Shown here: piece after piece, positions 33,907-45,400 of the stretch
Position numbering within the stretch: the first letter of the stretch is position 1
How the letters are laid out: each line of letters starts with the position of its first letter
Assembly: GCA_025267735.1 (NCBI GenBank)
Contig: CM046303.1
Span: 34,014,380 to 34,078,379, forward strand
Direction of reading: 5' to 3'
Length of the DNA: 64,000 bases
DNA from: Mactra quadrangularis
Taxonomy: Eukaryota; Mollusca; Bivalvia; Venerida; Mactridae
Notes under the pieces: model-generated
Databases searched by the model: none
The model's input: only the letters and a program-made list of their open reading frames with translations
Told to the model about the DNA's origin: nothing
Position numbers and translations under genes: made by a program

Positions 33907-34449
33907 TTGAAAATATTACAGAGACAGCAGCTGCTGGAACCTCTATTTTTATTTGGCTTCGTTAAGTTTATACAGTAGTTAGTTATAGCACTAATAAATG
34001 GGTATCAACTTCCATGAACTCTAAATACCAGGTATTATAAGTTTGGCATAAATGTATCTAAACTTTGACTGACACCATTTTTCTTTGAACTTAATCAATC
34101 TATAGTCAATTATGAACAACATGTGTGAAGTTATCTCTATACAGTACATTGTGATTTCATACTATTCCATTCTTTTGTTATTTTTTCTAAGAAAGTACTT
34201 TTTGTTATTTGGTTAAATAAACAAACATCATTCACATTTGTCTTGTTTATATTGTGTTTGGATATGAAACTATTTTGTCTGTTTCTTGGTCCAACTATAC
34301 TGAACAACTAGGATGAAGTTTCTAGCTCTGAAACAACTAAAAGGGTTCTCATGGATGTGCCATTATGTTACTTGTAATCTAGATAGAGTTAATCTGAAGT
34401 CTCAACAACTTGGCAAAGCTGAAGTGTATATTTTATTGTATTGACTAAA

Positions 34450-34530
34450 GGGATGTGGCAGAGTGGTTACAACATTGTAATGGTAATCTCAAGCCCTCCA
34501 TTGGTGTTAATCACATCAAAAACCCACAGC
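34450..34530 (+). repeat. tRNA-like A-box segment, possible SINE head
   Basis: GATGTGGCAGAGTGGTTACAA looks like the start of a tRNA-Ser/Leu-type A-box. The B-box is not convincing. Confidence 0.3.
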
Positions 34531-34857
34531 TCATTTTTTCTTTCAGCACAAAACTTAATCCATCCATCTCAGTGCTGATGAACAAGGAAGCTGTTCTGAA
34601 TACAAATAATATCAAGACAATTACATTTATACACATTTATTGTATTATGACACAGTTATTTAACAGTAATCAATGTCCTTGTATAGCTTGTGCAAATTGA
34701 CCTGAGAAAAAATAAAAAATCTCACAATTTTATGATTGTGATTCAACTAAGTATGAGTATCCATAGCAACCAGAATTTTGGTCAGAAAAAGAAAAGACAA
34801 TGACGTGCATAATTTACTCATTGCAAAGTATTCACATACTAAGTTTCAGCAAAATAG

Positions 34858-34965
34858 CTTGGATACTTTTTTCGAAATCGTAAGATCCAGATTTAAGCGG
34901 ACAGACGGACGGAGTGCAAACCTATAGTCTCCGGTGTAAACACCGGTAGGGGACTCATAAACTAT
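34858..34965 (+). repeat. Repeat end with CGGACAGACGGACGG and CCGGTGT/ACACCGG hairpin
   Basis: CGGACAGACGGACGGAGTGC is followed by AGTCTCCGGTGTAAACACCGG, which folds on itself, and then TAGGGGACT. Probably the 3' part of a widespread bivalve repeat. Confidence 0.4.
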
Positions 34966-35181
34966 TTTTAGACCGTGAAATGTTAACATTTTTCTTGGGT
35001 CAATTTTCACAAGCTATTTATAAATACACTCTTCTTTGTATTCAAAATTAACCTTTTAACAGTCCTTCATTCTGAGTCTTAAAAAAAGGTTACTAATTAA
35101 CAACAAAAACTGGGGAGGAAAACAAAATATACATAAATTGCTGCTTGAACATGCTAAACAATAAGACAATATACAAAACTT

Positions 35182-35388
35182 TGGGCCTGTTCTGCAAGGC
35201 CAGCGTTCATATTGCTGCATAGCAATTTCTGATCTGCTAAAAACTAACAACTTGAATTGCTACTTATGTTTGTGGAAGTCACCATCTTGGATTTGCCAGC
35301 TTGAAGCTAAACCGTATCATAACTCTTAAGCTACTAAGAATCCCTTTCAAAAAGTGCTAGGTAGAGCTTTTCTGACAGAACAGGCCCA
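35182..35388. mobile_element. MITE with perfect 13-bp TIRs TGGGCCTGTTCTG
   Basis: 207 bp, with ends TGGGCCTGTTCTG and CAGAACAGGCCCA. No exact TSD was recognised. Confidence 0.7.
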
Positions 35389-35617
35389 TTGACTACTACC
35401 CTGTATAAAAATAAAATTACTTCATTGTTCAATGGATCAGGCTAGAGTAATACCTTATGTCATAAAGCTTCATGACAAGTTTTATCTTTATATAGTTATG
35501 TACATGTATATACACACCACATTATGGTTCTATCACTATACATTAATACAGCCTATATGTTAACAGGTAAAGGGAAGTAATCCAATATCAATGAAAGATT
35601 AGTAAAACACAACTTAT

Positions 35618-36005
35618 GGAGCGTATTTGATTCAGTTTACTTGGAGTACTCTGGTGTACTCTTGGAGCACCAATGAATCAAATGTCCCAATTCAGTAGCA
35701 GAACAACAAATGGTGGAAAAGGTCATAGGATTGTTTTTGTTTGATTACAGCAGTTTATCAGAAGAGTCTGATGACAATCTGACGCAAAAAATGTTTTACT
35801 AACGCTTCCATGGTAAAAAAACAACATTTCCAATACTCATTTACAAACATGGTTCTCTTTCCCACCATCTTAATTACGTCATACTCCGCTTACACCTCCT
35901 AAAAGGCAAGTGTATTCAGAGTACTCCTGGAGCGTGTGATCTGAAATGTTTGATTCAGTGATTGGAGTACTCCAATTACTCAGATCTCGCAAATCAAACA
36001 CACCC
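35618..36005. mobile_element. TIR element with GGGYGTRTTTGATT ends
   Basis: The left end GGAGCGTATTTGATTCA faces the right end GCAAATCAAACACACCC. GGAGTACTC blocks recur inside on both sides. hAT-like appearance; TSD not found. Confidence 0.55.
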
Positions 36006-36376
36006 ATGGATATAAAGATAAAATTAAGTCAAGTTTAACCAAATTCAAGTTTAACTTAAATCAGTAAGAACAACTGATTATTAAATTTAACATGAAAATA
36101 ATAAAATCAATTTTATTTATAGTCCATTATATAGTCACTGTGAAGTTATTCATGTTTGAAAGTTGAAAAAAACAACTATAACAAACGTTAGTAGATTGAA
36201 TATTCATAAGTTATATTTGCTAGTACATCAATAAGAAATAAATGAACAAAGCAAACTTTAGTTACCATTGAAGGTGATTAACATTTGTTTCAAATCTGCA
36301 CTTTATGATGTTACATTAGTATACCAAAAATGATAGCAATCAATTACCTAAATAGTGAATTTTCATATATTGGGTA

Positions 36377-36753
36377 CAGTACCCATCCAAAAGTTTGGAG
36401 ACAATCAAAATTTACAACAATTCTGGAATTTTGATGGTTATTTTTGTAGAATTATTATTTTTAATACAAGTATGGTTTGTGATAAATGAAAACAAATTTC
36501 ATGAATGCAACACATCTATAAGATAAAGCATCTGACATCCTAAAGCCCCCTCCCAAACATTTTTAATTGTAATTATTATTTCATAACATAACTTGTATGC
36601 TGTTTTTGTAGTCTCAGTTATAATTATAATGATAAACAAAAAATAAAGCACAATTAAAAAGCATTTCAAAAATAAACAGTAATCGAATTTTACAAAAAAG
36701 CTATTCTGTATGCCAACAAAGTAAAAATGTCTCCCAACTTTTAGTGGGTACTG
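36377..36753. mobile_element. Tc1/mariner-like MITE with TA duplication
   Basis: TA-CAGTACCCATCCAAAAGTTT at the left and AACTTTTAGTGGGTACTG-TA at the right form the ends, extending to GGAGACA/TGTCTCC. CAGT ends flanked by TA are diagnostic of this superfamily. 377 bp, no ORF. Confidence 0.8.
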
Positions 36754-36940
36754 TAGAATACATTAAACTGGATAGCATACTATCAAAAATGTTATACTTA
36801 TTTAACAATACAATATACTATGATTTATGAATAGAATCTGTCATGTGATGCTTGAGTATACCTGACCCCTGATGCAAAAACAAGCTTACTCCTACATTCA
36901 CTTGGTGGTTGTATTAGAAATATTCATCAAGAGAAGTGTA

Positions 36941-37188
36941 TATAGTCCTTTTTTTCTCAACTGTCAAAACTATAATAATTTCACGGTGACTGAAGCATTA
37001 TATTTATACCCAAGGCATCATCGTTTTTGATATATCTTGACTATAAGCCTATCATACAACAGAAGCAGCTCAACTCGATCATAATACACATTTTATGAAA
37101 GTCATGAAAGTAAGACTACAATAATTTTAACATACCAATTCACAGTGAAATAATTCATGTTTTGACAGTTGAGAAAAAACAAGCTATA
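36941..37188. mobile_element. MITE with TTTTTTCTCAACTG TIRs, copy 2
   Basis: Same inverted ends (TTTTTTCTCAACTGTCAAAA) and subterminal AATAATTTCACGGTGA as the copy at 12921-13176. 248 bp. Confidence 0.75.
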
Positions 37189-37235
37189 CAATATGAGACA
37201 GCAGGTTGAAAAAAAAGAATTTATGCAAAAATACA

Positions 37236-37528
37236 AAAACTGCAGTGAACAGAACACTGGTCATTATCTAGAGACACAGGTTACATAAACTAGAAGCACT
37301 TTTCACAAAAACTGCAGTGAACAGAACACAGGTCATTATCTAGAGACACAGGTTACATAAACTAGAAGCACTTTTCACAAAAACTGCAGTGAACAGAACA
37401 CAGGTCATTATCTAGAGACACAGGTTACATAAACTAGAAGCACTTTTCACAAAAACTGCAGTGAACAGAACACAGGTCATTATCTAGAGACACAGGTTAC
37501 ATAAACTAGAAGCACCTTTCACAAAAAT
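37236..37528. repeat. Tandem repeat, four copies of a 72-bp unit
   Basis: TGCAGTGAACAGAACAC recurs at 37241, 37313, 37385 and 37457, an exact 72-bp period. Copies are almost identical, implying recent amplification. Confidence 0.9.
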
Positions 37529-37989
37529 TGTTATGATAAAAATCATCATAAGTTAAAAGCACAAACATTTTATAATATGGTCAATCCTTATACTGTTAAT
37601 TCATGGAACTCTTGAATAAAGAAGAATATTGAATACCTTCTGAGATACTTGTCATAATTATTTTATTAACTTTTAGACCTTTAACTGCAAATCAAAATTC
37701 ATTTTAATTGGCTTAGGATATTTTTTTCATAAGAATTTTTGGGAAATGTGCCACTGACATACTGCATTAACTATGTCTCTTTCATTACAAATATTTATGA
37801 TACTTATCACATTATTATGTAACTAAAATCTATATGATACAAATTTACAACTTCATTAACAAAACAAGGAAAGCAACAAAAACTGAAAAGCAAAAGGAAT
37901 AATTATTATAGTAAATAGGAATGTATAAGGATTGTCTATTATTAGCTTAAGTAAGCAAACACTTATACAAGAAATAAATCCCAAATAAA

Positions 37990-38705
37990 CAAGAGCAGTC
38001 CACGGACAGCACGCTCGACTATTCTGGGTATTCGTGTAAACGACAGCAACAACCAATCAAAACTCATGCTGGAGTTATGCAACTTGGTATGTGACCTTCA
38101 TTCCTAACCCCGTTGACATGAGTGAAGTTTCAAGTGAATCCCTTCAGTGGGTTCAAAAATAAAATGTTGCACCAAAAAACTACCAGTCAAAGTTCTTGCT
38201 AGAGTTATGCAACTTGGTATTTGACGTCAATTAGTACCCCCGTAGACATGTGAGAAGTTTCAAGTGAATCCCTTCAGTAGTTTCAAAGATAAAATGTTGC
38301 ACCTAAAAACTTAACCATGAAATTTTATAAGTATAAAACGGCCATAATTCAGTCCAAATTCATGATAGAGTTATGCAGCTTGGTAGTTGACCTCCAATAG
38401 TAATTCCGTAGACATGTGTAAAGTTTCAAGCGAATTCCTTCAGTAGTTGCAAAGAAAAAATGTTGCACCTAAAAACTTAACCAAGCTAAGTATATATGGG
38501 CCATTATTTAGTCCAAATTCATCCTAGAGTTATGTAACTTGGTATTTGAACTCCCATGGTAATTCCGTAAACACAAATAAAGTTTAAAGTGAATTCCTCC
38601 TTTACTTGCAAAGATATAAAAGATACAAAAATGTTGCACCTAAAAACTTAACCAAGAAGTGTTACACCGACGCCGACGCACAGCTGAGTAGGACAGCCCC
38701 ACTTT
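37990..38705. mobile_element. Bivalve-type repeat with internal 130-150 bp units
   Basis: Four degenerate units share GAGTTATGYAACTTGGTA, AGACATGTG, AAGTTTCAAGYGAATYCCTT and AAAATGTTGCACC. It starts near AAGAGCAGTCCACGGACAGC and ends with CACCGACGCCGACGCACAGC and TGAGTAGGACAGCCCC. The CCGACGCCGACGC end is a hallmark of abundant bivalve repeats (prior knowledge, not checked). Confidence 0.55.
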
Positions 38706-39325
38706 TCTCAGAACAGTCTAGCTAAAAATCATTATTTGTTGTTATATTTGTTTATTTAATTCTATGCTAAATCATTAGAATGGCCAGCAAATTTTTCAAA
38801 AAACTTTTTTTTGGTCCAGTACTTTTTCTTACAGCTAAAGTAAAATTATGTTAATAAGTAAAGTATTCCATATTGCTGGAAAGGATGTCCAGTGCTGATG
38901 TAAGTATGTGAAGACTGCATAGCAAGAAAATTTATTAAATAATAATACAGTAGGCCTACAGTTGCTTGAGAAACTGATCACATCTTTCATACAAACACCA
39001 CCATCTTTCAATCAGTTTTTGGCTATTGCTACTCAAGCACACAGAGTTGTTTTAGCTACAGCCACTGCCATTCAACTGAAGATGTTTTATTATCTTTAAA
39101 AAAATCAATTTAGGACAAAAAAATCAGTAGCAAGTACTATTAGTGTATAAGTCATGAAAAAATAATGATTTCAGATCATAGTTTAATCCTTAAAAACAAC
39201 CTTGTTATACAAGCTGCCATGACTTTTTAATAACTTTCCTGCAGGTGTGTAACAAGCAACATTGAAATCTGATGTACCAGTCGCACATATATAACATTAA
39301 CACAAGTGTATGCACTTTACTTCTT
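38706..39325. other. Downstream region and probable 3' UTR of STUB1
   Basis: On the minus strand an AATAAA lies at 39086-39091, giving a plausible 3' UTR of about 250 nt. Nothing else is recognised. Confidence 0.45.
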
Positions 39326-39451
39326 TCAGAATTCTTCAGCCCAAGGATTTTCTTCAAGATAATGTTCAATTACTTCTTTCATGGCTAAGTTAGGTATTAG
39401 TTGATTCTGATTTAAATCTGTACGAGTTACTGGATCAAAATGTCCAACACG
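39326..39451 (-). CDS. STUB1: STUB1 exon 7 (U-box, second half, stop)
   Basis: 126 nt including the TGA stop. It encodes [10 protein letters not shown] and then [20 protein letters not shown], ending AEEF. The acidic C-terminus matches the family's end. Confidence 0.95.
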   Translation of the reverse strand, partial: RVGHFDPVTRTDLNQNQLIPNLAMKEVIEHYLEENPWAEEF

Positions 39452-42400
39452 CTGAAATAGATAATATCAGTTGTAAATGAACTTTATGAATGTAAATATT
39501 TGATTTCATTTTTTCAGGTGATATTTATCAATTTGAAACTTTATCAAGTATTTTTGTTAATATGTATTAGTCACTATAATAAACAATTTACTTACATGTA
39601 CTTAATAACTTACGTAGATTTTAGACAGTGTATATGGGTCCTCTACTCTAAGGGTACATATGACCCTGAGGCATTAACAAGTTGAAGTATTATAACAGTT
39701 TCTATTACTTTTAAAACTTTAAAACATACATTTGGCAAGCATATCTTTCTCTCTACATCACTCAATAATTCTAAACGTTTTAATCAGTAATAATTGTATA
39801 AAATTAACCATTTAAAAATATTGCTGTAATTATTATGTTTGCTAATATAGGCCCCAACCTGTTAACCTCAGTCATGTGATCAAAATCAGCCAGCTAGGTG
39901 ACAAGATGTCACTTAAAAAATTGCATCAAAGATAAATTTTAACACCAAGTATTGATAAATTTTATTTAACTGTCAGTTGTGCATATATTAACCCTGCTGA
40001 TTTAAATACTTATGATGGTACTTTGGTATATACAGTACTATAGATAAAAATCATATCCATTATAATGTACTGAGATAATCAAACATCTATCAAGTATTTG
40101 AATCAGCAGGGTTAATGCATGTGCCACTAACTATAAAAATTAAATTAACAATTAATCAATCAACCAATCATTCAAATGCCGGTTTATTTGCCATCTGCTG
40201 CCTGTATACCAGGAACTCTGGTAGACAGCAAGGAGCTAATGCAAGAAAATTAACTCCATGATTTCAAAGCAATTGTCCAACACAAATCAGAGGTCATTTA
40301 TTCAAAGACAAAATCTATACCTGTAAATGTTCCAATATGTCTTTTTTATCATACGTTATACCACTGGGTGTTATCACAGGTTCCTTCATTAATTCAAAAC
40401 TAATTCTACCACATAAACAGTCAGGTACATCACGGCGCTGTAATATTTATAATACAATATTTATAATACATGTACAGACATTGACATAAACAATTCATTC
40501 AGAGCTACCTAAGCGATCTTCTTTGCAGATAAACAGCAGATATTAGGTGAGAAAATAGTTATAGCATGGATTCCATAGAAAATGTGAATTTGATGGAATT
40601 TGGTATCTGTGGTAGTACAGTCGGAAATACACAGAAATACGATGTGTGAGACATTGTTTTGATGAAATGTCTTGATAAAGAATGTAACAATGTGTATTAT
40701 CATACATCACATGATTTGTTTACTATATAGCCTAATGTGACGTCACTGGGTGACAATCCGTAATGTTACCCTCTGGGCATCATCTATCAGCCAACTTGAT
40801 ATCACCTATCGTTCCAATTAAAGCAATAGAAGACTATTGCTTTGGAGTTTGCTTATACTGGTATATGAGTTTTTAGCCATTCAATTTGAGATACCTTCCT
40901 GGCACAGACAATGGGCAATGTTCAAGGCATCCTGATGGAAACCCCTGATCAGATACCCTACAGAGTTAGAAAAATGAATAACAATATTAATTTTTTTCAT
41001 GACCAAAAACATCAATTAACCCTTTACTGGTTGCGGCATCTTTGAAAAGTGGCCATTTTTTCACCTTAACGTGCTAGGTCTATTTCAAGATGCTCTTATT
41101 TCATTACTAATTGACTGACAAATATGCACTTTAAAACACCAATTTCAAAACTTGTGGTGGCCATTTTAAAGGGGGTTCAGACGCATAAAATGTGGGATTG
41201 ACCAGTTAAGGGTAAAAAGTTTAACATCTTATGAAATACTTACCCGGCGCCTATCATCTACCTGAGCAAAAAGATCATTGACTTCTGCAACATACTTGTC
41301 CTGCAAACATGTATATGTTAATACATTTTACACAGAATACAGCCAATATTAAAAAGTCTGGTATAATAAATAATTGACATTATAGTATACTGAGGCTACT
41401 ATAACCACACCCTTAGACAAGTGGTTAATTTGTTTAACAAAGTAATCCTTTGTGTTCAAAGACATGCTACTATGTTTGTTCAAGTATACACTAATCCTTT
41501 AATTGGTGAACAGATTATGAATATTTAGAAATGGCAGGTCCAGCATTATGTGAATTAACATTCAAAATATTGAACCATCATAATTAAGTACATGTATATA
41601 CATAAGTCTCATATATAGCATTAATTAACACAATTTTTTTCCCTGGATTAAGCTGTTGACCAGTAACTAGGATACTTCTGTCAGTGACAGACAACTGCCT
41701 CACAAGATTTAGAATCAGTGGTAAGGAGAATGTCATAAAGTGTATTCAAATAGTCTTATAATGAACCCTAAGCCGTAAGGGATTTGATCTATGAGTAGAA
41801 ATCCAATGAAGACACTGATTGTCATGGTGTAAATAATAAGATGATTAACTATGTAAAATCTGTTAGTACATTACAGTATTTCTTACATGTTGTTCTTCTA
41901 TTGCACTCAACTTTTTATCACAGTCTTTGTCATTTAAACCATCTGTCTCTGCCGACTCTAGTAATCTCTCTTTTTGTCTGAAAGTACACAACAACCGCAT
42001 TCATAATACCAGGGTTCATACTGAATTAAGCACTTTTTAAGCACTTTTCAAGGACAAAAGGGCTAAATTCAAGCATTGTAAGTTTTTACGAGCTGACTCG
42101 CCAAGCTGGCGATATCTTTTGTTGTGTTGCATAATCTACAATGAGCCTGTAGGTTAGAGTGTGTCTTCCACCAAGTGGTACTTGGAAGACCAAGACATTT
42201 GATAGACACATTTTTTTGCCCACATCTTGCAGGGGCGGATCCAGGATTTTTTTCTAGAGGGGGGTCCGAACTTTCCATGGGGGGGGGGGGCGGTCCGAAT
42301 TTTCTAGGGGGGTCCGAACTTTCAAACCACAACCTCATTATACACATTTTGCAGGTAAAATGCAACATATTAATAATAAAAAAAACTATATAACCATTAA

Positions 42401-45400
42401 ATCTATGTTAAGCACCGAGAAAAATTGCTTCATGCTACTTAAAAATGACTTACAGTCAAGAAATACACAAGGGATAGGTACATTTTCCAAATTCTAGGGG
42501 GAGTCCGGACCCCCTGACCCCCCCCCCTGGATCTGCCAATGGCTTGTCTGTAAAATATATTATAGTCATGCAATCTTGGACTAAAAATAAACACTTTTCA
42601 AGCATTTTTCAAGGTGGCAAATGAAAATAATCATTTTCAAGGTAGATCTTAAACTCAAGCACTTTTCAAGGTCTATAAGAACTCTGAATTCAGTTCAAGT
42701 TCAATGGTCATTGGCACAAAAATCTTACAAAGAAATTACCCTAAGTCAATTTCAAAAATTTAAAGTTCAAAGCCTAAAGAATCATAAGCCTAATATCATA
42801 ATATTATAATGATCTGATTTTTAGAATGTAGTCATTATTCTACATAATTATTACTTTTTAGTTCACATATAAAAATTGAATGGACAAAAAATGAAGGTAT
42901 CTTGAATGTTTCCTGCTTTTAACTTAACATGATATTTATTGTAAGATTTTTTTGTAAAAATGACCACAGACTTTTAAGTTTACACCAAGGTTTTTATGTC
43001 AATGTATTAACTAATTATCAGTTTATTGTGAAAAGAAATATGAAAAGGAGCAGCAAACAAATTGTATGACACACAGTTAGGGATCTCTACTCTACAAATC
43101 AGCTGAATTAAACAACTCCCTAAATGATGTGCAACTGTATATTTGTGGTTGAGACAAACTACTAAAGTCTGTTTAAGCATTCTTGTACCCAGAGATTATC
43201 AAGATTCTCAATCTAACTAGTATCGAGAATCCTACTAGACTCTGGGTACGAGATGGATTTTAAGAGACTAAGGACATAAATCTAATTTTCAAAACAAACA
43301 ATGCGTTGACACTGAAGTTCACCTTTCCATATCTTCTTTCATCAATCTGCTGATATAAGACTGTAATTCAATTTCCTGTTGTATTCTTTCATCTTCTAAC
43401 TGGTTCCAACGTTTTCTTTTAGCATGTCTTAGTGCTCCAGTAATATCATCACCAAAATGTTTTTTTGAATCTTTGGCCATATCATTGGCTGAAAAAATCA
43501 ATTAAAATATCCAAATAGAATGCAACCTAATCAAAACCTTATCTGAAATTTTCCACATACATACTAGCTTATAAATTTTACATCTGACAAACTCGCAGTA
43601 CATTCAGCTGACCTTTACTAGTGTAACGTTAAAGGTCATGACTGCATTTAGCGTCTCCATGTATGGTTATCTCCCTTGTTAGCAAGGCAACATTTGTAAA
43701 CGGGTAATGGTAGACGCCGATTCAAAGATAATGTAGGCGCTTGCAAATGTGCTTCCCATGCAAAAGTTCTAAAGAGCATCAAATGTAATTATGGACCAAT
43801 CAGATTTCAGTTCCGGTATGCATGGGCATCAGGTGGGTAAATAAAGCGTAAATTGACAGAAAAAATTATAGTCTGACTGGAGACTCTGGATGGTTCACTT
43901 CGCTCTTCTTGTGATTATCGGGGCTTTGTTGTATGATTAGAGTTACGAAATCTATGGATCCGCATTCTCATAGAAAGCCAAAGGCATCGTGAGAGAGTCA
44001 TAGATAGTCTAACTATAGTACCGGGTCGTGGTGTTGCAAGGAAGAGGTTGGAACGTCGTGGTTTGGTTAGTTCGGGCTAAAACCAAAGGTTAGTCATAGA
44101 GACTGGTGTGTTGTGGGAGTTGTTGGTTGGAACTCCTGGTGGTTTGCAAGGCCTCTTGTGCTGAGGCTCGAACTTGTTTGGGTTATTGGTTGTTCATTTG
44201 ACATATTAGTTGAGCTGCTGGTTGAAACTGCAGGTGGTTTCAGCACCCAGTGTGTTAAAATCCGAGCCTTGTATGATAGTTTTTGAGTGTTTCTTTTGGT
44301 AACCGCTCGGATCACATGTATATATTGCTTGTTTGTTGATTATAGTCTATACGTTTGGTTTAAGTTGTTGTTTCTAATCATTGGTCAAAGTAGACACCGT
44401 GGAAAATAATTATATAATGTATATAGCCTTTTTACTAGTGTTGAATAGTTTTCAACAAACTACTCGGTGCACATAATACACTAGTATAATATTCATGACA
44501 TAACTTTCAACAAACTATTCAATTACAAAACGTTTCGGCCATAGGCCTTCATCAGTTAATAAATTTTGCTACCGCAAGTTTACATCTTTCAATTATGCTA
44601 ACATACAGGAAGTAATGAGTGTGTTAAAATCCAAGCCTTGTATGATAGTTTTTGAGTGTTTCTTTTGTTACCGCTCGGTTAAGACGTCACTGACGTCATA
44701 CACTCATTACTTCCTGTATGTTAGCTTAATTGAAAGATGTAAACTTGCGGTAGCAAAATTTATTGACTGATGAAGGCCTATGGCCAAAACGTTTTAAAAT
44801 AAAGAGTTAAAATTGAACAGTGATTATTATTACTATCCCTTCATGGATATAAGACAAGTAAATATTCAATTACAGCCAGTTATTAACGCAGAAAACCCAA
44901 TTTACAAAAACAGAAACTATAAATTTTGATTGCTATTGATATTTTGCCTTCATCTAATTTATGCATTGATTGGCAAACACTAAGTTCATCTAAATGTAAA
45001 CGGGGCGTCACACCCTGTGTAATGCATGACAGGGGTCTATAAGAAATTTTGGTAAGGAGGGGGTGTATGTAGCAGAGGTATAAAACAGCACCTGCACTCC
45101 TTTGCCTTCATACTAGCTTTTATGGCGACACGATTGAGTGTGCTCATAATTGTAAGGTGGTGGGTTCAAATCTCAGTTTGGACCACAGATTTTTTTCTGG
45201 TTAAAAAAGCTCAACCAGAATTTACAAGTAAGATATACCTCTTTTAAAACTTGAGATAGCTTCATCATAATGTGATAGTTCTGTTAAAGCTATGCCAAGG
45301 AAGTAATGTCCTTTCACCAGTATTTTATCCAGTTCTAAAGCTCTACGACAGTCTTGTACTGCATTCTCCCATTGTTTAAGTTTGATATAACATAAAGCTC

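Larger units (their letters stand above)
43860..44830. mobile_element. Probable Penelope-like fragment with inverted and direct repeats (STUB1 intron 2)
   Basis: A direct repeat of about 62 bp (GTGTGTTAAAATCC...ACCGCTCGG) lies at 44250-44311 and 44619-44679. A 95-bp inverted pair lies at 44525-44618 and 44701-44797. Both inverted arms carry TGATGAAGGCCTATGGCC, the hammerhead-like signature often found in Penelope-like retroelement terminal repeats (family knowledge). No reverse transcriptase is preserved. Confidence 0.5.

Noticed and set aside
44094..44315. 73-codon minus frame in the Penelope-like fragment
   Set aside because: Overlaps a direct repeat and shows no reverse transcriptase or GIY-YIG motif; probably noncoding.
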